DNA of 64,000 bases from positions 32,881,315 to 32,945,314 of the forward strand of contig NW_024037069.1 in the NCBI RefSeq assembly GCF_015706575.1, given 5' to 3'. A model generated the notes under the pieces. It was not told the DNA's origin. It searched no databases and saw nothing but the letters and a program-made list of their open reading frames with translations. Both the position numbers and the translations under genes were made by a program. The DNA comes from Patiria miniata (Eukaryota > Echinodermata > Asteroidea > Valvatida > Asterinidae). The first letter of the stretch is position 1, and every line of letters begins with the position of its first letter. Shown one piece after another: positions 33,858 through 46,467 of this stretch.

Positions 33858-36800
33858 TTTCAGTTGGATGAAAAACAATAAACGGAGAGCTGGATAGTGT
33901 TTAATCAAAATTTCGGGAACAAATCCCCTGATTGCCTTAAAGCATAGTATCATCGACCCTGTTAACAGAATGACCATTCTTATAAGTTTCGCTAGATCAG
34001 ACTAAGACCCATTGGCGCCATGCAAAGTGGGGTCAATTTTGCATTTAATCCAAATTTTGAGAACAAGAACGAAACCAGTATCATTTGATAGCTTGGAACT
34101 TGTGGACTTTGGAAATATAACTTCAGAATGATTTTAAATCAGACTAATTAACTTAAATACGGCACGAAAAGCGCAGGAGTGGGCGTGGCCGTCACCCGCT
34201 TCTTTTTATTTTCGCTGATACCGTTGCAACGCAACAGTAGAGGAGAAAATGAAACCAGTTTGTATTGATGCCTTAACACTCATGAATATAGAAATATAAC
34301 TTAAGAGTGGTTTTTAGGTCAGATTACTTAAGAGTGGCGGGAAAAGCACGGAGGGGGCGGGACCTCAACCCCCTACCACGTACATGTTGGCTCCTATCGT
34401 CGCAAGGCATTTGTTAAATCCTGCCAAGTTTCTTTCACAGCTGTTCTGCTGTCTTGCAGTAATTGTGAAATCAACTTTATGAAAATTAGGCATTACTTCG
34501 TCATGAAATGTCTATTTTCAAACACAGGTAGGCCTAAATGTTAACTTTTCTTATTGAAAAGTACATGCACATGAAAGCGTGCATGTCAGTGCCGATTAAC
34601 AGATTGAATTGAAATTGTGCAAATGTACTACAAAATTTAAATTGGGAAATAAAACCATTTTTATTGATGCCCTAGCACGGGGAGTCAGTCAGAGTCAGCT
34701 GGGGAGTCGGGGAGCCTGTCAGTTAGCCAGTTAGTCCATAATTTATGGAATTCATAGATTTTATTTTGTTTTACATAACTTGGAAAGTGGTATTGTCTAC
34801 ATGATTTTGCGATTTCTGCTGGCATGTCAATTAAATGAGAACTGCAACAATGTAGGTCTAGTCTCTACCCGGTGACAGCAGTTGGCATATTGTAATTTCA
34901 GAAGGCCTTTTATTTATGAACATGATCAATTCAAACGTAAGCAAAACTAAATTATAGACGCTATAAATAATGGCAGTTGTAATTGGTAAGATAATGCTGC
35001 TGCATCATTTCACTCGGTAACGACGGAAATAAAAAGCAGTCATTATTTATAGGTTTTAAAACTTCAAATCGATACCTTTAAAGTGGTATTATATTGCTCA
35101 AACTTGTTGAGATAAAAAAAATTAATATCCCCAAAAAATAATTTGCAATTTCGAAAACGAATGTGAGAAGGTTGTCTGCGAATCAGCCAAATTAGCCGTG
35201 TGTCAATTGGGACATTAAATAACCTTCAAAGTAAACGTCGGAGTTTGTGTTGCATCAATTTCCCTGGAATGTTTAGACTATATTCCGTTACCGAATATAC
35301 TTCCAGATGGCTGGAAGTTACCAGAGCACGCACATTTTTAGCAGACAACACATCAGTTTATGTTATACAAAAAGTCTTATTTTATTTTTTAAAGAAGGGG
35401 ACAAATGGGTTTTCTTGTCCAGGCATTATCTAGTGACGCTATTATGAACCTATAGCGCGGCCCCCTGCCGCTTGAAGCACAAACTTGACTGACCCCCCCC
35501 CAACGTTAATTTGTATGATTGCAAGGGTTATCGAATTCACTTTTAATATGTAACAACTATTCATCAACTCCCGATCTTTTACGGTACGAGCGAAGCGCAA
35601 ATAATCGTCGATTATATTCCCGTCACATCAGTTAGAGAAGTTAAGGGTTCATGTTCCGAGCAAGGGCGGATCTAGAACCCCTTTTTTTGGCGGGGGGGGG
35701 GGGGGGGGACAAAATTTGGCCCCCAAAAAGTGGGTCCAAAATTACGACACAGTAAAAAGGCATGTGCAGAAATTATGTTGTATGTTTGTTGACAATGTTG
35801 TATTTTCAATTATCAAATAATATTTTGGTGATCTGTAATTCATTTCAGTGTTGGACCTTCCTTATACGTAGTTTGCAACGCATGGTTGGCAAATTTTCAA
35901 TTGGTATGTGTTGTTTCACTTGCAAACTACTATTTTCCGAGTATTACCTCAAAATTCTTTTTAAAATACTCAAAACTCTAACAGGTATTCAGGTTACATC
36001 GGATGATCGACACGTCACCTTTCATCTTCTTTCTAATTATTGGTGGGTTGACCATTGACTTTTCGAAAAATTCTAACCCGAAAAAGGCGACCCCTCAAAC
36101 AAGTGATGTTTTCCAAAGTGGAAAAGTAGCCATCTTGAAAAAGGGCCCCGCCACAATATGGTTAAATAGTGTCTTCAATTCCCCAATTCCATGGCTGTCA
36201 GAACTCTCTAATATAGCAGATTTTGAGTGTATAACTTGTATTCATGAGCATGGATTTTTGGCCTATTTGGACCCTCATATTGAAAATATGGCATGAGCCG
36301 CCCCCCCCCCCCCCCACCTATTGATTTTCGGAGGCCTACGTGTCTGGTAAACATAACCGGCCAACATTTCAGCACGCCTCCCTGAACAAATTCTGGATCC
36401 ACCGTGCTAGCCCCCCCCCCCCAAATATTGGTTCTAGACCGCGCCTGACTGGTATATATAATGACCTTCATGCAAACAACACATGTGTGAAGTTTCAAGT
36501 TGATGACGTCATCAGACCGGAAGTTACAACGAAAAGACCTTCTATTCTTCAAAAATAAATCAATCCTGAGAGATACAATCGTGAATTGTCCATTGAATGA
36601 TATCTTAAACATTGGCGTCAATTGTGCCAGGTTCGTGGCTTGTATAATTGTTCACACACGTGACCCGCCGCCGACAAAATACCCTTATAGTAGTCCGTCG
36701 CTCAAAAATTCAATGAAAGCATAGCGCGTCGCCGCCCTGCCACGGAATAGGGCGCGTGCGCGCGCCCGCTGAACGTAGCCTGGCTTTTCGTTTGCTTTTC

Positions 36801-37527
36801 GCGGGCGTACATGTACATGTACATGTCCAGTTATTAGTACGTAGACTCTGAGAAAGTCTGAGGAGAAGTGCTGTTGTCACGCGTGTACGACTAAAATAGA
36901 TCGCTGCGCGCGTCTTCGTCTTGAAAAAAGGCAAGACAGAAAAGTGCGCATGCGCAGTTAATGTGTCATAACCGGCGGGGTTAAGCTTGTACACTGCATG
37001 CACACTGTGATTCGGAAAGTAGAATGTGTGCACTTACGCTGTTCGTGGCGCGGCCCGGAAAGGCATCCCCGTACGAACTCTGAGCGGCGATTCGGCGAAT
37101 ATAAATGTTTGTTTCTGTTTATAAATTTACCTTCGAAAAGTAAATATTATTTCGGTTTTTTTTTCAGGCAAATGGCATTGGGAGTTCATGCTGAAAACAG
37201 CTTACCATTTAAATGGCTCCAGTTATGATCCGACACATGAATACATGCAAATCAATGAACATGCATCCTCTCCGAATAACATAAGTATTCACTACCCATA
37301 TTCACTTTTTCTACGTTTAAAAAAAATAAATACATACTGACATTGATCACTACCTAAAAGAAACATTTTTAAACAAAATGATTAATTTTATCAGACAGTT
37401 TAAATTTCGTTATCCTTTGTACATGTTCTTACATAAAAAAATATTCATACCTTAACTGGAAAGTGTTTCATAAAATAGTTGTCTACCTGACCACTCTGCG
37501 TTTGTAACAACATACACGAAGCTCTAG
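33858..37527. repeat. Central repeat unit 2
   Basis: A direct repeat of unit 1 from 'ttcagttggatgaaaaac' through the R1 piece (35,945-36,295), C tracts and the Helitron-like end. A hAT-like 'gggcggatctagaacccc' poly-G segment at about 35,663-35,710 is present here and in the right arm but not in unit 1. Confidence 0.85.
36450..37527 (+). mobile_element. Helitron-like 3' segment (unit 2)
   Basis: Same as 32,818-33,806, with the terminal hairpin slightly altered (catacac in the second arm) and CTAG at 37,524-37,527 followed by T. Confidence 0.65.
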
Positions 37528-37531
37528 TTGA

Positions 37532-37595
37532 GTGGTCGGGCACAACCCGACCACTCTCTGTTATTGAGTGGTCGGGCACAACCCGACCACTGTCT
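37532..37595. repeat. Two copies of a 27-bp hairpin
   Basis: GAGTGGTCGGG-cacaa-CCCGACCACTC occurs at about 37,532-37,558 and, with one end base changed, at about 37,565-37,591. The second is followed by 'gtctag'. Related to the 'cccgaccactctgcg' words just before the Helitron-like 3' hairpins. Confidence 0.8.
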
Positions 37596-37612
37596 AGAAT
37601 TGTTCCGATTAA

Positions 37613-39078
37613 TCTTTCTTTCTTTCTTTCTTTCTTTCTTTTTTCCGTACGGCACGTTTCCGCGGGTTTTCTCTTAAACGGTTTATGGTATGAACTTGTA
37701 ACTTTCAATATATATTGACCCTCATCCGAAGTGGTGCATATTACTCTGACGTCATGATTACGTCATCAGGTGTCAAATTACAAGTGATTTTATCTGAAAA
37801 AGTGACCAATTACTTTCACCTATAACTCTTGAACTAAACTTTCAATGATGTTTGTATTCTGTCATCAGATAGACCATTAATCGTTAAACATTTTTTGTCG
37901 TGTACGTGAACTCGCTTGACCTTTACTTCCGGGTCTACCGGAAGGTCAAAGTTAGGTGAATTCCAAATGAAGACGTTAGCCTGACATCAAAACAAAGCAA
38001 CATTTCTTCCGAACGGTTCACGGTATGATCACAAAACCTAGTGTGAACTTGTACCATGTTACGAAGATGTTATAAATTTTGTTACGTCATCATGACGTCA
38101 TCAGGTATCAAATTAAAAACGATTTAAGGCAAATTTTGACAAAAAGTTTGCGTTATATCTTTTGAACTAAATAGAGTATCGTGTTCGTTTTTTCGTGAGG
38201 TTGTAGACTATGCCGTGAGAAACATTTCGTGTTCCCGGACGCAAAACCGCTTGACCTTTACTTCCGGTGTTACCGGAAGTGCAATAAAAACTGAATATAA
38301 CTCAAAAGCGGAAGCATTTTACTACAGACATATATATTATGAAAGTGTTTAGTGAGGAATGCAAGATGCAAAAAACAGTGTGATGACGTCATCATCCGAA
38401 AGGGCGCCCCCTATCGGCACATAAAATAGAGTTTTTCTTCTTTAATTGTAAAACCATCCGTCCAAATTTTACCAAATCGCCCCTTGATATTCTCTGATTA
38501 ACCACAGATAACTTGGCAAGGTTTTAAATTCATGACGTCATCGAACCGTAAGTTGCCTTAAGGAGAATTTGAAAAAGATCATAGTTTTAATTTAATTCTA
38601 TCATTTGATCCCTGTCTTATCTTCGAAGTCCAAATAATGATATCCATTACAATGTTCACCTTTGGATCTCTAATGCTGTGACGTCATCAAACCGGAAGTT
38701 AGGTGTTATCAATACGTCATCAAACCGGAAGTTAGGTGTTATTAATACAAACAATTATATTTCCCATAATTTCATACGTTATTTTAACTTTACAATGAGA
38801 AATTATCCTCTCCGAACTTCATCAGTATTCACTCACCATTTTTGACTGATGACGTCATCAAACCAGAAATAACTTTTTGTGCACATAGAATGTTTACTGA
38901 AATTTATTACACCGTTAAAGATACCTTTTTGAAACATTGATTGTGCTTGAAGGGATTTAATGTCCTGATCCTTTTTTTTACATAAACATATATTCTTAAC
39001 TTAACTGGGCAGTGTATAATGAAAAGGCTGTCTGCCCGACCACTCTGCGTTTGTAACTAAACAAACGCGAAACTTTTG
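37613..39078 (+). mobile_element. Helitron-like array, copy 1
   Basis: It starts TCTTTCTTTC after an A and ends at a degenerate version of the 3' hairpin near 39,045-39,078. It is non-autonomous, since no Rep or helicase frame is present. It shares blocks with copies 2 and 3, including 'ctttacttccgg', 'gacgtcatca' and 'accggaagt'. Confidence 0.6.
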
Positions 39079-39091
39079 TTGTTACGATTAA

Positions 39092-40447
39092 TCTTCATTT
39101 TTTTTCCGGACAATACTTCTCCGCGGCTTTTCTCCTAAGCGGTTTATGATATGAACTTGTAACTTTCAATATATATCGACCCTCCTCCTAAGTGGTGCAT
39201 ATTACTCTGACGTCATGATTACGTCATCGGGTGTCAAATTACAAGCAATTTTAGCTGAAAAAGTGACTAATTGCTTTCACCTATAACTCTTGAACAAAAT
39301 CATCAATCGTGTTTGTATTTTGTTATCAGATAGACTATGAATTGATAAACATTTTTTGTCGTGTACGTAAACTTGCTTGACCTTTACTTCCGGGTCTACC
39401 GGAAGGTCAAAGTTAGGTGAATTCAAAATGAAGACTTTAGCCTGAAATCAAAACAAAGCAGAATTTCTTCCGAACGGTTTACGGTATGATCCAGAAACCT
39501 AGTGTGAACTAATACCATGTTACAAAGATGTTATAAATGTTGTTATGTCATCATGACGTCATCAGGTATCAAATTACAAGCGATTGCAGGGTAAATTCTT
39601 ACAAAATAGTTTGCGCTATATCTTTCGAACTACATTGAGTATCGTGTTCGTTTTTCGTGAGGTTGTAGACTATGCCATAAAAAAACATTTCTTGTCCCCG
39701 GGCATAAAAGCGCTTGACCTTTACTTCCGGTGTTACCGGAAGTGCAATAGAAACTGAATCTAACTCTAACATGGAGGCATTTTACTACAGACAAATACAT
39801 TATGGAAGTGTTAAGTGAGGAATGCCAATCACAAAAACATTATTATGACGTCATCCACGAAAGGGCGCCCTTCCAGCGGCACATAGAAAACAGTTTAATT
39901 TTTTTAAATGTTAAAACCCTCAATCAAATGTTTATGATATATTGCCCTTATATATCCCGTGAGCAACCACAAATGAATTTGTACGGTTTCACAATTACGA
40001 CGTCATCGCACCGGAAGTTACTGTAGGGAGAATTCAACAATGACCATTTTATTTTTTAATTTAAATCCATCATTTGATTCCTATCTCATGACTTTGTTTT
40101 TGCCCAAAAAAACTGGAAGTTAGCTGCTATTATTACATACACTTAATTTCCATATTTCCATGCGTTATTTTTACTTAATGACAAACAAGTGTCCTCCCTT
40201 CCCTGTTTTGACTGATGACGCCATCAAACCGGAAATAACTTGTACGTGTACCTAACTGTTTACTGAAATTTATCATACCTTAAAAGACGCATTCTTTTTG
40301 TACAAAATAATTGGTACTGGAAATGTTGAAGTTCTTGGTCCTTTTTTTCTGACATAAACATATTCATAACTTTAACTGGACAATGTCTAATGAAATGGTT
40401 GTCTACCCGACCACTCTGCGTTTGTAACAACAAACGCGAACCTCTAG
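39092..40447 (+). mobile_element. Helitron-like array, copy 2
   Basis: It starts TCTTCATTTT after 'gatta' and ends with a perfect 3' hairpin, spacer and CTAG (40,444-40,447) followed by T. Head-to-tail with copies 1 and 3. Confidence 0.65.
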
Positions 40448-40448
40448 T

Positions 40449-42140
40449 TCTTTCTTTCTTTCTTTTTTTCCGGACAATACTTCTCCGCGGGTTTACTCCT
40501 AAACCGTTCAAGATATAAACTTGTAACTTCGAACACATATTGACCCTGATCCCGAGTAGTGTATATTGTCCTGACGTCATGATGACGTCATCAGGTATCA
40601 AATTACAAGCAATTTAGTGTTTCTTTTTTTTAATCATTACAAATCGATATAAAATCAACCGTGAGAGACCGAAACTTGTTTTTAACGGCAGTCAATAGAA
40701 TAATACTGGGTCTTCAATTTACTTCGTGGGTGTCAAATCATACGACCCTTACTTCCGGTCGAAACCGGTCGAACCCGGAAGTGCCTTGCAATTTAAAAAT
40801 GGTAAAAGATATGAACGTGCTTTCAACGATGTTAGTCTTCGGCAAGAAAGTACTTTCGAAACTGTAACCGATGACGTCATGAAATATTAGAGCGCCCTCT
40901 AGCGGCAGGTTGAAAAATGTCCAAAATGCATTTTGTATGTGGCGAAGTTTGCTGTAATCTTTTGAAAATTGGTATATATGATGACCTTCATGCAAACAAC
41001 ACATGTTTGAAGTTTGAAGCCGATGACGTCATCAGACCGGAAGTTACAACGAACATATTTTTTATTCTTCAAAAATCGCAAAAAAATCAATCGTGAGAGA
41101 TATAATCTTAAATTTTCCATTAAATGATAGATTAAACATTAGCTGAATTGTGCCAGGCGCATGGCTTGTCAAATTGTTCACACACGTGACCCGCCGCCGA
41201 CAAAAATACCCTAACGGTAGTCCGTCGCTCAAAAATTCAATGAAAGCGAGAGCTGGGTGTGCGTGAGTACACTGCATGTACAGGACATTGTACTATACAT
41301 GTACAGTACATGTACATGCATTCAGTGCAGATCCATTATTTCATCATCGTCATGCTTGTTGGAACGGGGCCAAACACGTGGCGCGTAGTCTTGTGCTGAA
41401 GACGCTTGGTCTTCTATAACAAATCCCATAGACTTTGTGCACGATTTTTCTCGTCAGCATTTTAGTCATAAAAGCACACTCATTATGACATTGAAACTTA
41501 ACATAGTCAAAAAACATATAGCAAAGTCGTTGGCGAAGATAGACGCAATGATGACGTTCTCATGTGATTTATTATGAAATTTTGAATATTTATTTAAGCC
41601 CATTGACTTTGTACACAGTTTTTCCACTTTATTTGTGCCCTTCTTTTTCAAGGGACCTTTCTGGCCACTTTTCAATGGGGCATCTTCATCAAAGTAACAC
41701 CAAGCAAAGACGGAATGCTTAGATTGTGCCAGAACAATGATGGCATGATGACGTCATCAGATGTCACGTGACAAGCAATTAAACTTTGATATTTTGTTAT
41801 CTTTAAAAATCTATATCAAATCAATAATTAGATCTGTCGTCTTGCTGTTTGCGGCAAGTGATAGAGTAAAATAAGATCTTTATTTTTTAACGTGTACGTA
41901 AAATCACATGACCCTTGCTTCCGGTCGGAACCGGAAGTGGCTTATTATTGGCTTATTATTTAAAATGAAAAAATAGATATGAACTTGCTTTCAACGGTGT
42001 TAGTCTCTGGCCAGACAATATTCTTCAAAACTTGTACCGGCGACGTCATGAAATTCTCAACCGCCCTCTAGCGGCATGTTTAAGAATGTCCAAAACGCAT
42101 TTTGAATAGATGTCTGTGGCGAAGTGTTTTGTAATCGCCT
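40449..42140 (+). mobile_element. Helitron-like array, degenerate copy 3
   Basis: It begins TCTTTCTTTC directly after the copy 2 end. Blocks such as 'ccggacaatacttctccgcgg' recur, but the order beyond 41,300 is scrambled. A second body-like block appears at 41,735-42,130, and a clean 3' terminus is lacking. Confidence 0.5.
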
Positions 42141-42425
42141 GAAAACTGGTTAGGGGGGGGGGGGGGGGGAGGGGGCTAGGAGGGGGGGGGGGCTGTAGCC
42201 CCCCCCCCCCCAAAAAAAAATTGTCTAGCCCCCCCCCCAATAAATTCCGTTAAAAAAAATTGCATTAGCAAAAAGAAGGATTGTTATGTACATGTGAACG
42301 GTCTCCCCCTAAAGATTAAATAGCCGTGACAAGGGTGCATTAGTTAATATAGTGTGAATGATTTTAGGATTTTATTGGCGCTCCCCATTGAAAATATGGC
42401 ATGAGCCCCCCCCCCCCCCCCCCCC
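42140..42425. repeat. Clustered poly-G and poly-C tracts
   Basis: Alternating long G and C runs at 42,150-42,240 and 42,407-42,425 with 'ctagcccc' words, at the junction between the Helitron-like array and the next unit fragment. Confidence 0.8.
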
Positions 42426-43602
42426 CACCCACCTATTGATTTTCGGAGGCCTACGTGTCTGGAAAAAATAACCGGCCAACATTTCAGCACGCCTCCCTGA
42501 AAAAATTCTGGATCCACCGTGCTAGCCCCCCCAAAAATATTGGTTCTAGAACCGCGCCTGACTGGTATATATAATGACCTTCATGCAAACAACACATGTG
42601 TGAAGTTTGAAGTTGATGACGTCATCAGACCGGAAGTTACAACGAAAAGACCTTCTATTCTTCAAAAAGAAATCAATCCTGAGAAATATAATCGTGAATT
42701 GTCCATTGAATGATATCTTAAACATTGGCGTCAATTGTGCCAGGTTCGTGGTTTGTCTAATTGTTCACACACGTGACCCGCCGCTGACAAAAATACCCTT
42801 ATAGTAGCCCGCTGAACGTAGCCTGGCTTTTCGTTTGCTTTTCGGGGACGTACATGTACATGTACATGTACATGTACAGGTCCAGTTATTAGTACGTAGA
42901 CTCTGAGAAAGTCTGAGGAGAAGTACTGTTGTCACGCGTGTGAGGCTAAAATAGATCGCTGCGCGCGTCTTCGCATGCGCAGTTAATGTGTCATAACCGG
43001 GGTTAAGCTTGTACACTGCATGCACACTGTGATTCGGAAAGTAGAATGTGTGCACTTACGCTGTTCGTGGCGCGGCCCGGAAAGGCATCCTCGTACGAAC
43101 TCTGAGAGGTAATTTGGCGAATATAAATGTTTGTTTCTGTTTATAAATTTACCTTCGGATAGTAGGTACTATTTCGGTTTTTTTTCGGGCAAATGGTATT
43201 GGGAGTTCATGCTGAAAACAGCTTACCATTTAAAATGGCTCCAGTTATGATCAGACACTTGAATACATGCAAATCAATGAACATGCATCCTCTCCGAATA
43301 ACATCAGTATTCACTACCCATATTCACTTTTTCTACGTTTAAAAAAAATAAATACATACTGACATTGATCACTACATAAAAGAAACATTTTTAAACAAAA
43401 TGATTAATTTTTATCAGACAGTTTAAATTTCGTTATCCTTTGTACATGTTCTTACATTAAAAAAAATATGCATAACTTAACTGGACAGTGTTTCATAAAA
43501 TAGTTGTCTACCCGACCACTCTGCGTTTGTAACAACAAACGCGAAGCTCTAGTATTGTATTATTAATGTGAGGGTCTGATTAAAGACGTGTGACGTAATT
43601 CC
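42380..43602. repeat. 3' fragment of a central repeat unit
   Basis: It matches 32,640-33,857 of unit 1, including the tail after CTAG. It precedes unit 3 in the same way that unit 1 precedes unit 2. Confidence 0.8.
42564..43542 (+). mobile_element. Helitron-like 3' segment (before unit 3)
   Basis: It has the same intact hairpin, spacer and CTAG|T as 33,806, so it is a near-identical copy of the unit 1 segment. Confidence 0.7.
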
Positions 43603-45770
43603 ATTTCAGTTGGATGAAAAACAATAAACGGAGAGCTGGATAGTGTTTAATCAAAATTTCGGGAACAAATCCCCTTATTGCCTTAAAGCATAGTATCATC
43701 TACCCTGTTAACAGAATGACCATTCTTATAAGTTTCGCTAGATCAGACTAAGACCCATTGGCGCCATGCAAAGTGGGGTCAATTTTGCTTTTAATCCAAA
43801 TTTTGAGAACAAGAACGAAACCAGTATCATTTGATAGCTTGGAACTTGTGGACTTTGGAAATATAACTTAAGAATGATTTTAGATCAGACTAATTAACTG
43901 AAATATGGCACGAAAAGCGCAGGAGTGGGCGTGGCCGTCACCCGCTTCTTTTTATTTTCGCTGATACCGTTGCAACGCAACAGTAGAGGAGAAAATGAAA
44001 CCAGTTTGTATTGATGCCTTAACACTCATGGAATATAGAAATATAACTGAAGAGTGGTTTAGGTCAGATTACTTAAGAGTGGCGGGAAAAGCACGGAGGG
44101 GGCGGGACCTCAACCCCCTTCCACGTACATGTTGGTTCCTATCGTCGCAAGGCATTTGTTAAATCCTGCCAAGTTTCTTTCACAGCTGTTCTGCTGTCTT
44201 GCAGTAATTGTGAAATCAACTTTATGAAAATTAGGCATTACTTCGTCATGAAATGTCCATTTTCCAACACAGGTAGGCCTAAATGTTAACTTTTCCTATT
44301 GAAAAGTACATGCACATGAAAGCGTGCATGTCAGTGCCGATTAACAGATTGAATTGAAATTGTGCAAATGTACTACAAAATTTAAATTGGGAAAATGAAA
44401 CCATTTTTATTGATGCCCTGGCACGGGGAGTCAGTCAGCTAGTCAGCCAGTCAGCTGGGGAGTCGGGGAGCCAGTCAGTCAGCCAGTTAGTCCATAATTT
44501 ATGGAATTCATAGATTTTATTTTGTTTTACATAACTTGGAAAGTGGTATTTGTCTACATGATTTTGCGATTTCTGCTGGCATGTCAATTAAATGAGAACT
44601 GCAACAATGTAGGTCTAGTCTCTACCCGGTGACAGCAGTTGGCATATTGTAATTTCAGAAGGCCTTTTATTTATGAACATGATCAATTCAAACGGAAGCA
44701 AAACTAAATTATAGACGCTATAAATTATGGCAGTTGTAATTGGTACGATAATGCTGCTGCATCATTTCACTCGGTAACGACAGAAATAAACAACAGTCAT
44801 TATTTATAGGTTTTATAACTTCAAATCGATACCTTTAAAGTGGTATTATATTGCTCAAACTTGTTGAGATAAAAAAAAAATTAATATCCCAAAAAAATGA
44901 TTTGCAATTTCGAAAACGAATGTGAGAAGGTTGTCTGCGAATCAGTCAAATTAGCCGTGTGTCAATTGGGACATTAAATAATCTTCAAAGTAAACACCAG
45001 AGTTTGTGTTGCATCAATATTTCCCTGGAATGTTTAGACTATATTCCGTTACCGAATATACTTCCAGATGGCTGGAAGTTACCAGAGCACGCACATTTTT
45101 AGCAGACAACACATCAGTTTATGTTATACAAAAAGTCTTGTTTTATTTTTTAAAGAAGGGTTTTCTTGTCCAGGCATTATCTAGTGACGCTATTATGAAC
45201 CTATAGCGCGGCCCCCTGCCGCTTGAAGCACGAACTTGACTGACCCCCCCCCCAACGTTAGTTTGTATGATTGCAAGGGTTATCGAATTCACCTTTAATA
45301 TGTAACCACTATTCATCAACTCCCGATCTTCTACGGTACGTGCGAAGCGCAAATAATCGTCGATTATATTCCCGTCACATCAGGTAGAGAAGTTAAGTAG
45401 TTCAGGTTCCGAGCAAGGGCGGATCTAGAACCCCTTTTTTTGGCGGGGGTGGGTCCAAAAAAGTGGGTCCAAAATGACGACACAGTAAAAAGGCATGTGC
45501 AGAAATTATGTTGTATGTTTGTTGACAATGTTGTATTTCCAATTATCAAATAATATTTTGGTGATCTGTAATTCATTTCAGTGTTGGACCTTCCTTATAC
45601 GTAGTTTGCAACGCATGGTTGGCAAAATGTGCAGTTTGCCAACAGAGCGTAGAAAGGTCTATACTATTGTATTATTAAAGCCGGAGTCCATCAATTGCAG
45701 CTATCCAAAAAAGTAACTGGCGTAATTATTGTTGAAAAACATACTGGTTGAAACATACTGGTAAGGGGAC
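43603..45770. repeat. Central repeat unit 3, merging into right arm
   Basis: It starts 'ttcagttggatgaaaaac' and follows unit 2 until about 45,640, then continues into sequence mirrored by the left arm (28,280-28,440). Confidence 0.8.
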
Positions 45771-46060
45771 TAAACTACGTGTGAAATTATTCTTTCTGGC
45801 AAGCTCTCATTTTGAAGAAATCAACGAAAAAAGGCATTTCCAACGGTGCGTCTTATAGCCCCTGTCACACTTTTGCGTATCCCAATTCCTTTTGAGTTCC
45901 TTATTAAACATTTTCAATACGCAGCCGTACGCTCAATTAACGTCGAAATGTTTTGATCACTTTGACTTATGTGCGACGCACATCTAGCGTACAAGTAACG
46001 AATTCAGTGCATCCATTGCGTATGAGATGCGTATGAGTTGCGTATGCAGTGCACAACATT
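45771..46060. other. Right-arm-specific insertion next to foldback MITE
   Basis: About 290 bp absent from the left arm. It contains 'gcgtatgagatgcgtatgag' and 'gtcacacttttgcgtatcc' words, similar in style to the neighbouring foldback MITE, so it may be a half copy of a related element. Confidence 0.4.
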
Positions 46061-46467
46061 ATTTTTCTGGCTGCGAATAGGTCAGTATGCAGTGCGCATG
46101 CCGAGCGTATTCCGGACGCACCCGACTTATGCCGACCGCATGCTTGACGCACTTCTGAGCGTATTCCCGCCGCATTTGCGCCGCTCGCCGTTCAGCGTGC
46201 GTTGCATCTGCGCTGCAAGTACGCTATGTATACGTCCAATACAGGCGGCTCATATGCTGACGGGGTGCGTCACGAACACATAGCGTACTCGTAACGCGTA
46301 CTCGTAACTTGCAGCGCAGATGCAACGCACGCTGAACGGCGAGCGGCGGAAATGCGGCGGGAATACGCTCAGAAGTGCGTCAAGCATGCGGTCGGCATAA
46401 GTCGAGTGCGTCCGGAATACGCTCGGCATGCGCACTGCATACTGACCTATTCGCAGCCAGAAAAATA
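46061..46467. mobile_element. Foldback MITE, right copy
   Basis: Mirrored partner of 27,898-28,279. The loop is longer by about 20 bp and holds a repeated 'gcgtactcgtaac' word. Confidence 0.85.

Noticed and set aside
45006-45206. Small frame repeated in every central unit (near 28,851, 31,693, 35,200 and 45,006)
   Set aside because: Conservation is explained by recent duplication of the DNA. Lengths and ends differ between copies, and there are no splice signals or domain.
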